NCBI RefSeq assembly: GCF_900102075.1
Contig: NZ_FNAV01000003.1
Coordinates: 344,800 to 408,799, forward strand
Origin: Salipiger thiooxidans
GTDB taxonomy: Bacteria; Pseudomonadota; Alphaproteobacteria; Rhodobacterales; Rhodobacteraceae
Reading direction: 5' to 3'
DNA length: 64,000 nt
Position 1 is the stretch's first letter, and each line of letters opens with the position of its first letter. Position numbers and translations under genes: made by a program. Positions 11,367-20,055 of the stretch are shown here, piece after piece. A model generated the notes under the pieces. The model was not told where the DNA came from. It searched no databases and saw only the letters and a program-made list of their open reading frames with translations.

Positions 11367-11387
11367 CGATCTGTTCCGAGGCTTTGC

Positions 11388-13316
11388 TCAGCCACGCTTG
11401 TCGTTGCCAAGATCCTCGAAATCGGCGTCGACGATGTCATCATCCTGCGACGAGGACCCGGCGTTGGCGGAGGCCTCGGGATCGTCCGACCCCTCGGCCG
11501 AGTCGGCCTGCGCCTTGTAGATCGCCTCGCCCAGACGCATGGCCGCTTCGGTCACGTTCTGGATGCCGGCCTTGATCTTCTCGGCGGCGACGCCGTCCTT
11601 CTCGAGATCGTCCTTGAGCGCGGAGATCGCCAGCTCGATGGCCTCGATGGTCGACGGGTCGACCTTGTCGCCGTGCTCCTCGATCGACTTCTCGGTCGAG
11701 TGGATGAGGCTTTCCGCCTGGTTGCGGGCCTCGACGAGCTCGCGGCGCTCCTTGTCCTTCTCGGCGTTCTCTTCGGCTTCCTTGACCATCTTCTCGATGT
11801 CATCGTCCGACAGACCGCCAGAGGCCTGGATGGTGATCTTCTGCTCCTTGTTCGTGCCCTTGTCCTTGGCGGACACGGAGACGATGCCGTTGGCGTCGAT
11901 GTCGAAGGTCACCTCGATCTGCGGCAGGCCGCGGGGGGCCGGCGGGATCTGCTCGAGGTTGAACTGGCCGAGCAGCTTGTTGTCGGCAGCCATCTCGCGC
12001 TCGCCCTGGAAGACGCGGATCGTCACGGCCGACTGGTTGTCCTCGGCGGTGGAGAAGATCTGCGACTTCTTGGTCGGGATCGTGGTGTTGCGGTCGATCA
12101 GGCGGGTGAACACGCCACCCAGCGTCTCGATGCCGAGCGACAGCGGGGTCACGTCGAGAAGGACCACGTCCTTCACGTCACCCTGCAGGACGCCGGCCTG
12201 GATCGCGGCGCCCATGGCGACCACTTCATCCGGGTTCACGCCCTTGTGCGGCTCCTTGCCGAAGAACTTGGTCACCTCTTCCATGACCTTCGGCATGCGC
12301 GTCTGACCGCCCACGAGCACGACCTCGTCGATCTCTTCCTTCGAGATGCCGGCGTCCTTGAGAGCGGCGGCACAGGGCTTGAGCGAGTTCTTGATCAGGT
12401 CGCCCACGAGGCTTTCCAGCTTGGCACGGGTCAGCTTCATGACCATGTGCAGCGGCTGGCCGCCCGAGCCCATCGAGATGAACGGCTGGTTGATCTCGGT
12501 CTGGCTCGACGAGGACAGTTCGATCTTGGCCTTTTCCGCCGCCTCTTTCAGGCGCTGCAGGGCCATCTTGTCCTTGGTCAGGTCGACCTGGTGCTCTTTC
12601 TTGAACTCGTCGGCGAGGTAGTTGACGATCCGCATGTCGAAGTCTTCACCGCCGAGGAACGTGTCGCCGTTGGTGGATTTCACTTCGAAGAGGCCGTCGT
12701 CGATCTCGAGGATGGTGACGTCGAAGGTACCGCCGCCAAGGTCGTAGACCGCGATGGTCTTCGATTCCTTCTTGTCGAGACCGTAGGCCAGCGCGGCGGC
12801 CGTCGGCTCGTTGATGATGCGCAGCACTTCGAGACCGGCGATCTTGCCGGCGTCCTTGGTGGCCTGACGCTGGGCGTCGTTGAAGTAGGCCGGGACGGTG
12901 ATGACCGCCTGGGTCACTTCCTCGCCGAGGTAGGATTCGGCGGTTTCCTTCATCTTGCCGAGGATGAAGGCCGAGATCTGGCTCGGGGAGTACCTCTCGC
13001 CCTTGGCCTCGACCCATGCGTCACCGTTGCCGCCGTCGACGATCTTGTAGGGGACGATCTTCTGGTCCTTCGTCACTTCCGCATCGGTGGTGCGGCGGCC
13101 GATCAGGCGCTTGACGGCGAAGATAGTGGCTTCGGGGTTGGTCACGGCCTGCCGCTTCGCGGGCTGGCCGACAAGGCGCTCGTCGTCGGCGAATGCGACG
13201 ATCGAGGGGGTGGTGCGTGCACCTTCGGAGTTCTCGATGACCCGGGCCTGGCTGCCGTCCATGATGGCGACGCACGAGTTGGTGGTGCCGAGGTCGATAC
13301 CGATCACTTTACCCAT
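11388..13316 (-). CDS. dnaK: Chaperone DnaK (Hsp70)
   Basis: The Hsp70 chaperone, 642 residues, normal length. The actin-like ATPase domain shows phosphate loop 1 ([14 protein letters not shown]), [37 protein letters not shown] and [14 protein letters not shown]. The hydrophobic linker [14 protein letters not shown] leads to the substrate-binding domain, and the acidic tail ends with [17 protein letters not shown], the typical proteobacterial tail with EEVD-like function. The start is ATG at 13316 ([10 protein letters not shown]); eight extra in-frame residues upstream lack family support. A heat-shock (RpoH) promoter lies about 115 bases upstream. grpE is not in the window. Confidence 0.99.
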   Translation of the reverse strand: MGKVIGIDLGTTNSCVAIMDGSQARVIENSEGARTTPSIVAFADDERLVGQPAKRQAVTNPEATIFAVKRLIGRRTTDAEVTKDQKIVPYKIVDGGNGDAWVEAKGERYSPSQISAFILGKMKETAESYLGEEVTQAVITVPAYFNDAQRQATKDAGKIAGLEVLRIINEPTAAALAYGLDKKESKTIAVYDLGGGTFDVTILEIDDGLFEVKSTNGDTFLGGEDFDMRIVNYLADEFKKEHQVDLTKDKMALQRLKEAAEKAKIELSSSSQTEINQPFISMGSGGQPLHMVMKLTRAKLESLVGDLIKNSLKPCAAALKDAGISKEEIDEVVLVGGQTRMPKVMEEVTKFFGKEPHKGVNPDEVVAMGAAIQAGVLQGDVKDVVLLDVTPLSLGIETLGGVFTRLIDRNTTIPTKKSQIFSTAEDNQSAVTIRVFQGEREMAADNKLLGQFNLEQIPPAPRGLPQIEVTFDIDANGIVSVSAKDKGTNKEQKITIQASGGLSDDDIEKMVKEAEENAEKDKERRELVEARNQAESLIHSTEKSIEEHGDKVDPSTIEAIELAISALKDDLEKDGVAAEKIKAGIQNVTEAAMRLGEAIYKAQADSAEGSDDPEASANAGSSSQDDDIVDADFEDLGNDKRG

Positions 13317-13430
13317 GTTTCGATCCCTTTCTGAATTCAAGGCGATGACGCGAGGTACTCGGACCCGATTACGGCATCAGAGCCCCGCTGTTTGATCTGC
13401 CGTCTGGCCGGGGCCTCGCGGCTTCGGGAG

Positions 13431-13461
13431 GTATATAAGGAGGGCGTTTCACCCCTGCAAG
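13431..13461 (-). promoter_or_regulatory. RpoH (sigma-32) type heat-shock promoter of dnaK
   Basis: On the minus strand CTTG (13461-13458) is followed after 18 bases by CTTATATA (13439-13432). This matches the alphaproteobacterial RpoH pattern CTTG-N17/18-CYTATNT. It lies about 115 bases before the dnaK start and reads toward it, as expected for a heat-shock operon. No CIRCE element is seen. Confidence 0.75.
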
Positions 13462-13537
13462 CGCCGCTCTTTGCCAGTTTCGCGGGAATCTCGGTATTTT
13501 CTTTGCGTCACATGAAGGGATGCGAAAGAAAGAGGCC

Positions 13538-14143
13538 ATGACAGAGACCTTCGAGCGACGCGGATTCCGGATCCATGCGGGCTTTCTCGACCGTGCCGCG
13601 CAGGAAACGCTGGTGGCGCGGCTGCGCGACTGCCTGCGGATCGCGCCGCTGTACCAGCCGGTGACGCCGCGCGGGCAGAAGATGTCGGTGCGCATGTCCG
13701 CGGCCGGACGCTTTGGCTGGGTCACCGACCGCCGCGGTTACCGCTACGAGCCGCGCCACCCCGACGGCATGGACTGGCCGCCGATTCCCGACGAGGTGCT
13801 GGCGATCTGGGAGGCGGTCTCGGGCTGCGCGCGGGCGCCGGAATGCTGCCTGATCAACTGGTACGGCGAAGGCGCGCGCATGGGCCTGCACCAGGACCGC
13901 GACGAGGCGGATTTCTCCTGCCCGGTGGTCTCGGTGTCGCTGGGAGACGAGGGGCTCTTCCGCATGGGCAACACCGAGCGCGGCGGCAGCACCGAGTCGG
14001 TCTGGCTGCGCTCGGGCGACGTCGTGGTGATGGGCGGCGAGGCACGGCTGCGGCACCACGGGGTCGACCGCATCCGCTTCGGCTCGTCGACGCTGCTGCC
14101 GCAGGGCGGACGGATCAACCTGACCTTGCGGGTGGTGAGCTGA
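13538..14143 (+). CDS. alkB: AlkB-type 2-oxoglutarate/Fe(II) DNA-alkylation repair dioxygenase
   Basis: A 201-residue AlkB-family enzyme, which removes methyl groups from 1-methyladenine and 3-methylcytosine by oxidation. The iron ligands are His118 and Asp120 in LHQDRDE and His174 in LRHHGVDRI. The 2-oxoglutarate-binding arginines lie in GGRINLTLRVV at the C-terminus. INWYGEGARMGLHQD and the substrate-lid segment WVTDRRGYRYEPRHPDG are typical of bacterial AlkB. Two ATGs are possible, 13520 and 13538; the second has GAAAGAAAGAGG before it and starts close to conserved RRGF, so it is preferred, though weakly. It is divergent from dnaK. Confidence 0.92.
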   Translation: MTETFERRGFRIHAGFLDRAAQETLVARLRDCLRIAPLYQPVTPRGQKMSVRMSAAGRFGWVTDRRGYRYEPRHPDGMDWPPIPDEVLAIWEAVSGCARAPECCLINWYGEGARMGLHQDRDEADFSCPVVSVSLGDEGLFRMGNTERGGSTESVWLRSGDVVVMGGEARLRHHGVDRIRFGSSTLLPQGGRINLTLRVVS

Positions 14144-14230
14144 TCTTGGGGGCTGATCTGTTTTGTGGTGGGCTGAACCGGGGGGAGGCGGGGCGCTGAC
14201 CTTCGGGCCATGCGCCCGGTGGCGAGCTCG

Positions 14231-14281
14231 GATGCCTCCGGCGGGAGTTTATCCGGCAAGATGAAGGGCGGGGGTCCGCCC
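14231..14281 (+). repeat. Dispersed intergenic element, copy B
   Basis: A segment beginning GATGCCTCCGGCGGGAGTTT and running through TCCGGCAAGATGAAG (14231-14266) is identical over 36 bases to copy D near 25.6 kb. It is followed by a GGGCGG-GGGT-CCGCCC hairpin (14266-14281). It lies between the convergent ends of alkB and the SH3-domain gene. Confidence 0.8.
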
Positions 14282-14340
14282 TTGCCGTGGCGTCTCAGGG
14301 CGTTGGATGTGTCTGGTCCGGCTGGTCCGGCTGGTGCGGA

Positions 14341-14955
14341 TCACTGCGGTTCGAGGCTGCAGCATCCCGAGACCGCCCGGCTGAGCGCGCCGGTCAGCAC
14401 CACGGTGCCGCTCAGCCCCCAGAGACCGTCCGACATCCCGTCCGAGCATTCCGCGTCCTTCTGCATCACGAGCACGCCCTGCTGGTCCGGGCCGCCCGCG
14501 ATGGAGACGAAGGGCTCGAAGCGGGCGTCGGCGTGGCGGAACGGGCCGGCGAGCATGGTGGCGACCTCGTCGTCGATGGCCAACCACGTGGCGTCGCCGC
14601 CGGGGGTGACATGGTAGCTCCAGAACGGCTCGGTCCCGAAGCAGGTCACCTCGGCGGCGTCGGGCATGGCGCTGCCCTCTTGCGGCGCGAGGAAGGAGAG
14701 CGAGGCCCAGCCGGTTCCCTCGCCGATGTTGACCCGGCCCCAGCTGCCGTCGTCGTCGGAGGCGGTCACCTCGACGTTCTGCTGGTTCGGGGCAAGCGCG
14801 CCGATGACGTCGGCCGCGGCGTCCGGGGCGGTGCGCACGTTCAGCACGTCCCCCGCCGCGACCCCGGTCACGTCGTAGAGCGCGGGAAACTCCTGGGCGA
14901 AGAGCGGCTGCGACAGCGCAAGGCCGCAGGCGAGCGAAAGCGCAAGGCGTGACAT
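14341..14955 (-). CDS. Exported SH3-domain protein
   Basis: A 204-residue protein. Residues 1-20 form a signal peptide (MSRLALSLACGLALSQPLFAQ). Residues about 30-90 are a bacterial SH3 domain (VTGVAAGDVLNVRTAPDAAADVIGALAP, WGRVNIGEGTGWASLSFL), commonly used to bind peptidoglycan or peptides. The C-terminal half (EVTCFGTEPFWSYHVTPGG..., ending GCCSLEPQ) resembles the COG3650-like 'uncharacterized membrane protein' domain with FGTEPFW, and has several cysteines including a CC pair. The ATG at 14955 is set by the signal peptide. It probably works in the periplasm, but no activity can be assigned. Confidence 0.85.
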   Translation of the reverse strand: MSRLALSLACGLALSQPLFAQEFPALYDVTGVAAGDVLNVRTAPDAAADVIGALAPNQQNVEVTASDDDGSWGRVNIGEGTGWASLSFLAPQEGSAMPDAAEVTCFGTEPFWSYHVTPGGDATWLAIDDEVATMLAGPFRHADARFEPFVSIAGGPDQQGVLVMQKDAECSDGMSDGLWGLSGTVVLTGALSRAVSGCCSLEPQ

Positions 14956-15039
14956 GGGCAATCCCTTTTCGGTCAATCTCTGGCGGCAGGATAGCAGCGA
15001 TGCCGGGCGCAACCCAGGGTGTTGCGGGCGGCCGCGGTG

Positions 15040-15870
15040 TCAGCGCCGCGCGCTCCAGCTCGCAGAGGCATGGCGGCGGGTGTAGAATTCGCCCATCAGC
15101 CCGATCATCAGCAGCACCAGCGAGACGTAGAGCGCGTATTCCCAGTTCGAGTTGCGCGGGTTGTAGTCGACGAAGGCGTAGCCGCGCGACTGGTCGATGG
15201 TGTGGAAGAGCGGGTTCCAGTCGAACATCACCAGCATGTAGCTCGGCAGGGTGTTGGCCACGAACATCTTGCCCGAGGCGATCATGTTGGCGCGCTGGTA
15301 GACCGTCGAGAGGATCTGCACCGGCGTCGGGAACCAAGGCTTCGCCGCAAGGAAGACCATGCCGATGGCCGCCCCCGAGAACCACGACAGCAGGATCATG
15401 GCGATGCAGCCGATGGGGTCGTGGATCTCCTGCATGACGAAGGGATTGAAGGCCACGTCGTAGACGAAGAGGATGAAGACCAGCGACAGGATCTGGATGT
15501 AGAGCGTCGACAGCATCGCCGAGGCGATGGCGATGGCGGTGTTCATCGGCGCGTGCTGCATCATCGGGCTGGCGGGCCCCTCGGAGGCGACGACGGCGCC
15601 CAGCGTCTTGGAGTGGGTCATGTAGAGGAACACGCCGGTCATGATGTAGATCATGAAGTCGCCGCGGATGGCGGTGCTGCGCATGCCGAGCACCTGGAAC
15701 ATGAAGTAGAAGGCGAGCACGAAGATGATGGTCTGCAGCATGTTCATGAAGAGCGCCACGAAGGCGTTGCCATGGCTCTTGCGGACGGCGCGCACGGAGT
15801 TGTGGTAGATCAGTTCGCAGATGTAGAGCGCGGATCCGAACCGCGAGCGCGGCTTCGTGGTCTGAAACAT
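15040..15870 (-). CDS. ABC-2 type permease for capsule/surface polysaccharide export (KpsM-like)
   Basis: A 276-residue inner-membrane permease with six hydrophobic segments, starting with a cytosolic N-terminus (MFQTTKPRSRFGSALYICELIYHNSVRAVRKSHGNAF), characteristic of KpsM/Wzm-type exporters of capsular polysaccharide. It would pair with an ABC ATPase (KpsT-like) not present in this window. ATG 15870 is chosen; an upstream in-frame ATG adds seven residues. It sits next to, and divergent from, the cysQ-glycosyltransferase-galU-galE run, which supports a role in exporting a surface glycan. The transported polymer cannot be told from the sequence. Confidence 0.85.
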   Translation of the reverse strand: MFQTTKPRSRFGSALYICELIYHNSVRAVRKSHGNAFVALFMNMLQTIIFVLAFYFMFQVLGMRSTAIRGDFMIYIMTGVFLYMTHSKTLGAVVASEGPASPMMQHAPMNTAIAIASAMLSTLYIQILSLVFILFVYDVAFNPFVMQEIHDPIGCIAMILLSWFSGAAIGMVFLAAKPWFPTPVQILSTVYQRANMIASGKMFVANTLPSYMLVMFDWNPLFHTIDQSRGYAFVDYNPRNSNWEYALYVSLVLLMIGLMGEFYTRRHASASWSARR

Positions 15871-15996
15871 GGCAGAACTGCTCCGATACACGCAAAAGGC
15901 GACGGGTCTTCTTGCCCATCTTGTTTGGCGCCAGCATAAGAGTCGCAGGCTTCCAAATCAATAAATCCGCGGGCGTCGCGGTGAAGGAGACAGGCT

Positions 15997-16794
15997 TTGA
16001 ATTACGAAACTCTGGTTGCGGTCATGCGCCGTCTGGCCCTCGAGGCGGGCGACAAGATCATGGAAATTTACAACAGCGACGACTTCGAGGTGAAATCGAA
16101 ATCCGACCAGAGCCCGGTGACCGAGGCCGACGAAGCTGCCGACGCCCTGATCTCCGCCGGTCTGCGCGAGGCCTTCCCCGACATGCCTCTGGTCACCGAG
16201 GAGCAGTCCGACAGTCACGGGCAGGAGGTCATGACCTTCCTCATCGTCGACCCGCTCGACGGCACCAAGGAATTCGTCAACCGTCGCGGCGACTTCACCG
16301 TGAACATCGCGCTGGTGGAAGAGGGCGTCCCGGTGCGCGGCGTGGTCTACGCGCCCGCCAAGCAGCGCATGTTCTACACCGATGCGCTCGGCAAGTCGGT
16401 CGAGGAGGCCGGCCCCTTCGACAAGGAGACCGTGGGCGAGCTGACCCCGATCACCGTCTCGCAGGCGGACAACTCGTCGCTGATGGTGGTGGCCTCCAAG
16501 TCGCACCGCGACCAGGCCACCGACGACTACATCGGCAAGTACTCGGTCGAGGACATGAAAAGCGCCGGTTCGTCGCTGAAGTTCTGCCTCGTCGCCACCG
16601 GCGAGGCGGACCTCTATCCGCGCCTTGGCCGCACCATGGAGTGGGACACCGCCGCCGGTCACGCCGTGCTCAACGGTGCGGGTGGCCGGGTCGTGCGGTT
16701 CGATGACCATTCGCCGCTGGCTTATGGCAAGCCGGGCTTCGCCAACCCCTTCTTCATCGCCTACGCTCCGAGCGTGGAGCTGAAGCAGGGCTGA
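15997..16794 (+). CDS. cysQ: 3'(2'),5'-bisphosphate nucleotidase / inositol monophosphatase family
   Basis: A 265-residue lithium-sensitive phosphatase of the IMPase superfamily, closest to CysQ, which hydrolyses 3'-phosphoadenosine 5'-phosphate (PAP) left after sulfate transfer. The metal-binding motifs are complete: VTEE (residues about 66-69), DPLDGTKEFVNRRGDF and EWDTAAGHAVL. The start codon is TTG at 15997 with GAAGGAG seven bases before it; no ATG nearby fits. It opens the rightward run leading to the glycosyltransferases, galU/galE and a sulfotransferase, where removal of PAP would make sense. The alternative is a general inositol or fructose bisphosphatase, which is less likely. Confidence 0.87.
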   Translation: MNYETLVAVMRRLALEAGDKIMEIYNSDDFEVKSKSDQSPVTEADEAADALISAGLREAFPDMPLVTEEQSDSHGQEVMTFLIVDPLDGTKEFVNRRGDFTVNIALVEEGVPVRGVVYAPAKQRMFYTDALGKSVEEAGPFDKETVGELTPITVSQADNSSLMVVASKSHRDQATDDYIGKYSVEDMKSAGSSLKFCLVATGEADLYPRLGRTMEWDTAAGHAVLNGAGGRVVRFDDHSPLAYGKPGFANPFFIAYAPSVELKQG

Positions 16795-16798
16795 CATC

Positions 16799-18067
16799 AT
16801 GGGCGTGCCCCCGGTCAGCGTCGTGATCGTGAGCCGGGGACGCCCGCAGGCGCTGCGCCTCTGCCTGACGGCGGTGGCGCAGCTCGACCATCCGGGCTTC
16901 GAGGTGATCGTCGTCGCCTGCCCGGAGGGCGCGGCGGCCGCCTCTGCCCGTCCCCACGCGGACCGCATCAAGCTGGTCCCCTTCGACACCCCCAACATCT
17001 CGGCCGCGCGCAATCTCGGCATCGCCCATGCGGCGGGCGAGGCGGTGGCCTTTCTCGATGACGACGCGGTGCCCGAGCCGACATGGCTCGGTCATCTCTG
17101 CGCGCCCTTCGAAGCGGCGGAGGTTGCCGCAACCGGGGGCTACGTGCGCGGGCGCAACGGCATCGACTACCAGTGGACGGCGCGCAGCGTGACCGGGCGT
17201 GCGGAAGAGGCGCCGCTCGCTCTCGGGGGAATGGAGGCGCAGGTCTTTGCGCCGATGCCCGGACGCGCGGTGAAGCTGCAGGGCACCAACATGGCGCATC
17301 GCCGCTCGGTGCTGGCAGGGCTCGGAGGTTTCGACCCCGCCTATCGGTTCTTTCTCGACGAGACCGACCTCGACCTGCGGCTGGCGGCGGCGGGGCATGC
17401 GGTTGCGGTGGTGCCACGGGCGCAGGTCCACCATGGCTACGCCGAAAGCGCGCGCCGCGGGGCCGACCGCACGCCGCGGGACCTGACCGAAATCGGCGCC
17501 TCGCTGGCGGTCTTCCTGCGCCGGCACTGCCCCGAGGCCGAGCGCGGTGCCGCGTGGCTGACGTTCCGCGCGGAGCAGCGACGGCGGCTGCTCGAGTACA
17601 TGCGGCGCGGCCCGCTGGGGCCGGACGATGTGCTCCGGCTGCTGGCGGGGCTCGACCGGGGCTATCGCGACGGCGAGACGAGGCCGCTATCGGCGCCAGA
17701 GCCGATCGGGCCCGCGAAGACGCCGTTCCTGCCGTTCCCGGGTCGCCCGGGGGCGCCCCGAGATGTACTCGCGGGGAGGCTGTGGAGCCGGCGCAAAACG
17801 AGGGTGGAGGCAGCGCGGCTCGCGGGCCTCGGACACGTGGTGAGCGTGTTCCGTTTCTCGCACACGGCGCTCTACCACCAGATGAGTTTCAGGCCCGAAG
17901 GGTACTGGGAGCAGACAGGGGGGCTTTGGGGCCGGAGCATCCGCTCTGGCCGTATCATTCGCCCTTGTCTTTTCAGGTCGCGCGTGCACGCTGAGGTTGA
18001 GCGAGTCGCGGATATCCGCGGCAGTAGCCAAAAAAACAGCGGCCTTTTGCTGCAGGCGCAAAATTGA
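16799..18067 (+). CDS. Family 2 glycosyltransferase
   Basis: A 422-residue GT-A glycosyltransferase. The N-terminal nucleotide-sugar-binding region shows VSVVIVSRGRPQALRLCLTAVAQL and the DxD-type AFLDDDAVPEP motif near residues 80-90, with the acceptor-side block GTNMAHRRSVL...GGFDPAYRFFLDETDLDLRLAAAG. A C-terminal extension beyond about residue 240 (EQRRRLLEYMRRGPL..., FRFSHTALYHQMSFRPEGYWEQTGG) is conserved-looking and may contact the lipid or polymer acceptor. It begins four bases after cysQ. It probably adds a sugar to a surface polysaccharide; donor and acceptor are unknown. Confidence 0.88.
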   Translation: MGVPPVSVVIVSRGRPQALRLCLTAVAQLDHPGFEVIVVACPEGAAAASARPHADRIKLVPFDTPNISAARNLGIAHAAGEAVAFLDDDAVPEPTWLGHLCAPFEAAEVAATGGYVRGRNGIDYQWTARSVTGRAEEAPLALGGMEAQVFAPMPGRAVKLQGTNMAHRRSVLAGLGGFDPAYRFFLDETDLDLRLAAAGHAVAVVPRAQVHHGYAESARRGADRTPRDLTEIGASLAVFLRRHCPEAERGAAWLTFRAEQRRRLLEYMRRGPLGPDDVLRLLAGLDRGYRDGETRPLSAPEPIGPAKTPFLPFPGRPGAPRDVLAGRLWSRRKTRVEAARLAGLGHVVSVFRFSHTALYHQMSFRPEGYWEQTGGLWGRSIRSGRIIRPCLFRSRVHAEVERVADIRGSSQKNSGLLLQAQN

Positions 18068-18171
18068 CGGAATACATGCAAGTTTGCGTTGTTTTATCGT
18101 CATGAGTAACGTGTTAGTGAATCTTCGATACGGGCGCGAAAAGAGCCCGTATGGAATGCTAGGAGCAGAAT

Positions 18172-19065
18172 ATGCGGAACAAGGTAACGAAAGCCATCTT
18201 CCCTGTTGCGGGACTTGGCACGCGCTTCCTTCCGGCGACCAAATCCGTCCCGAAAGAGATTATGACCCTGGTTGACCGCCCGTTGGTGCAATACGCCATC
18301 GACGAGGCACGGGCCGCCGGTATCAAGGAATTTATTTTTGTCACCTCGCGCGGGAAGAGCGCGCTTGAGGATTACTTCGATCACGCTCCCCATCTTGAAG
18401 CCGACCTGAAGGCCAAGGGCAAGGACGAGCTGCTCGAAGTCCTGCAATCCACCAACATGGACTCGGGCGAGATCGCCTACATCCGCCAGCACAAGGCGCT
18501 GGGCCTCGGCCACGCGGTCTGGTGCGCCCGCCGCCTGATCGGCGACGAGCCCTTCGCCGTGATGCTGCCCGACGACGTCATCGCCGCCGACAAGCCCTGC
18601 CTCCAGCAGATGGTCGAATCCTACGAGGAAATCGGCGGCAACATGGTCGCCGCGATGGAAGTTCCCGCTGACAAGGCGTCCTCGTACGGCATCCTCGACG
18701 TGCAGGAAGACATGGGGTCGCTGGTGTCGGTCAAGGGCATGGTCGAGAAGCCCGCCAAGGGCACCGCTCCGTCCAACCTCGCCGTGATCGGCCGCTACAT
18801 CCTGTCGCCGACGATCCTCGACAACCTCAACCAGAAGCAGGCCGGTGCCGGCGGCGAGATCCAGCTGACCGATGCCATCGCGCAGCAGATCGGCAGCGAC
18901 GAGGGCGTCTACGGTTTCCGCTTCAACGGCCAGCGCTACGACTGCGGCTCCAAGGCCGGCTTCCTGCAGGCGACGGTGGCCTTCGGGCTCGACCGGGCCG
19001 ACCTGCGCGACGACCTCGAGGCCTACCTCCACGAGGTGATCGGGGCCCGCAAGGCCGCGCAATAA
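18172..19065 (+). CDS. galU: UTP--glucose-1-phosphate uridylyltransferase
   Basis: GalU makes UDP-glucose from UTP and glucose-1-phosphate, the activated sugar for polysaccharide synthesis. The 297-residue protein shows the nucleotidyl-transferase signature AIFPVAGLGTRFLPATKSVPKEI with the catalytic Lys, then FVTSRGKSALEDYFD, FAVMLPDDVIAADKPCL, and VEKPAKGTAPSNLAVIGRYIL. The start ATG is preceded by AGGAG. It is followed by galE with six bases between, so UDP-glucose and UDP-galactose supply are co-expressed with the neighbouring glycosyltransferases. A 104-base AT-richer gap upstream (18068-18171) may hold its promoter. Confidence 0.97.
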   Translation: MRNKVTKAIFPVAGLGTRFLPATKSVPKEIMTLVDRPLVQYAIDEARAAGIKEFIFVTSRGKSALEDYFDHAPHLEADLKAKGKDELLEVLQSTNMDSGEIAYIRQHKALGLGHAVWCARRLIGDEPFAVMLPDDVIAADKPCLQQMVESYEEIGGNMVAAMEVPADKASSYGILDVQEDMGSLVSVKGMVEKPAKGTAPSNLAVIGRYILSPTILDNLNQKQAGAGGEIQLTDAIAQQIGSDEGVYGFRFNGQRYDCGSKAGFLQATVAFGLDRADLRDDLEAYLHEVIGARKAAQ

Positions 19066-19071
19066 GAGGCA

Positions 19072-20055
19072 ATGAGCAATGTATTGGTGACCGGCGGTGC
19101 GGGCTATATCGGCTCGCACGCCTGCAAGGCCCTGAAAGCCGCCGGTTATACCCCCGTGACATACGACAACCTGGTCACGGGCTGGAAGGATGCCGTGAAA
19201 TTCGGCCCATTCGAGCAGGGCGATCTGTCGGATCGCGCCCGGCTCGACGAGGTCTTCGCGACCTACCAGCCCGTTGCCGTGATGCATTTTGCCGCCCTCA
19301 GCCAGGTCGGCGAGGCGATGTCGGAACCCGGCCGCTACTGGCGCAACAACGTCGAGGGATCGCTGACGCTGATCGAGGCCGCCACCGCGGCGGGCTGTCT
19401 GAACTTCGTCTTCTCCTCGACCTGCGCCACCTACGGCGAGCATGACAACGTCGTGCTCGACGAGAGCACGCCGCAGGAGCCGCTCAACGCCTACGGTGCC
19501 TCCAAGCGCGCGGTCGAGAACATCCTCCGCGACTTCGAGGCCGCCAAGGGGCTGCGCCACGTGATCTTCCGCTACTTCAACGTGGCGGGCGCCGATCCCG
19601 AGGGCGAGGTCGGCGAGCATCACCGCCCCGAGACGCACCTGATCCCGGTGATGCTCGAGGCGATCGACGGCACCCGCCCGGCGCTGTCGATCCACGGCAC
19701 CGACTACGACACGCCGGACGGCACCTGCATCCGCGACTACGTGCATGTCTGCGACCTCGTCGACGCGCATGTGCTCGGGCTGAAGTGGCTGACCGATGGC
19801 AAGGGCAGCCGGGTGTTCAACCTTGGCACCGGCAAGGGCTTCTCGGTGCGCGAGGTGATCGACGCATCGCGCTCCGTCACCAACCGCGAGGTGCCGCATT
19901 CCGAGGGCCCGCGCCGTGCCGGTGACGCCACCAAGCTGGTGTCGGGCTCGACCCGTGCCGCCGCCGAGCTCGGCTGGGAGCCGTCCCGGTCGACCATGCC
20001 GCAGATGATCGCCGACGCCTGGCGCTGGCACCAGAATGGGCACTACGAGGGCTGA
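19072..20055 (+). CDS. galE: UDP-glucose 4-epimerase
   Basis: GalE interconverts UDP-glucose and UDP-galactose using bound NAD. The 327-residue short-chain dehydrogenase-type protein has the Rossmann glycine motif GGAGYIGSHACKAL (residues 8-21), the catalytic serine region FSSTCATYGE, and the active YxxxK in YGASKRAVE. FNVAGADPEGEVGEHH, TCIRDYVHVCDL and FNLGTGKGFSV are standard GalE blocks. It follows galU by six bases and overlaps the next glycosyltransferase by 20 bases in another frame, so translation is probably coupled. Confidence 0.97.
   Translation: MSNVLVTGGAGYIGSHACKALKAAGYTPVTYDNLVTGWKDAVKFGPFEQGDLSDRARLDEVFATYQPVAVMHFAALSQVGEAMSEPGRYWRNNVEGSLTLIEAATAAGCLNFVFSSTCATYGEHDNVVLDESTPQEPLNAYGASKRAVENILRDFEAAKGLRHVIFRYFNVAGADPEGEVGEHHRPETHLIPVMLEAIDGTRPALSIHGTDYDTPDGTCIRDYVHVCDLVDAHVLGLKWLTDGKGSRVFNLGTGKGFSVREVIDASRSVTNREVPHSEGPRRAGDATKLVSGSTRAAAELGWEPSRSTMPQMIADAWRWHQNGHYEG

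Noticed and set aside
10199-11575. A 458-codon plus-strand frame opposite dnaJ
   Set aside because: Shadow of dnaJ; Ala/His/Arg-rich without domain.
11301-13334. A 677-codon open frame opposite dnaK
   Set aside because: Antisense shadow of dnaK; no recognisable domain, and composition mirrors reverse-complemented DnaK codons.
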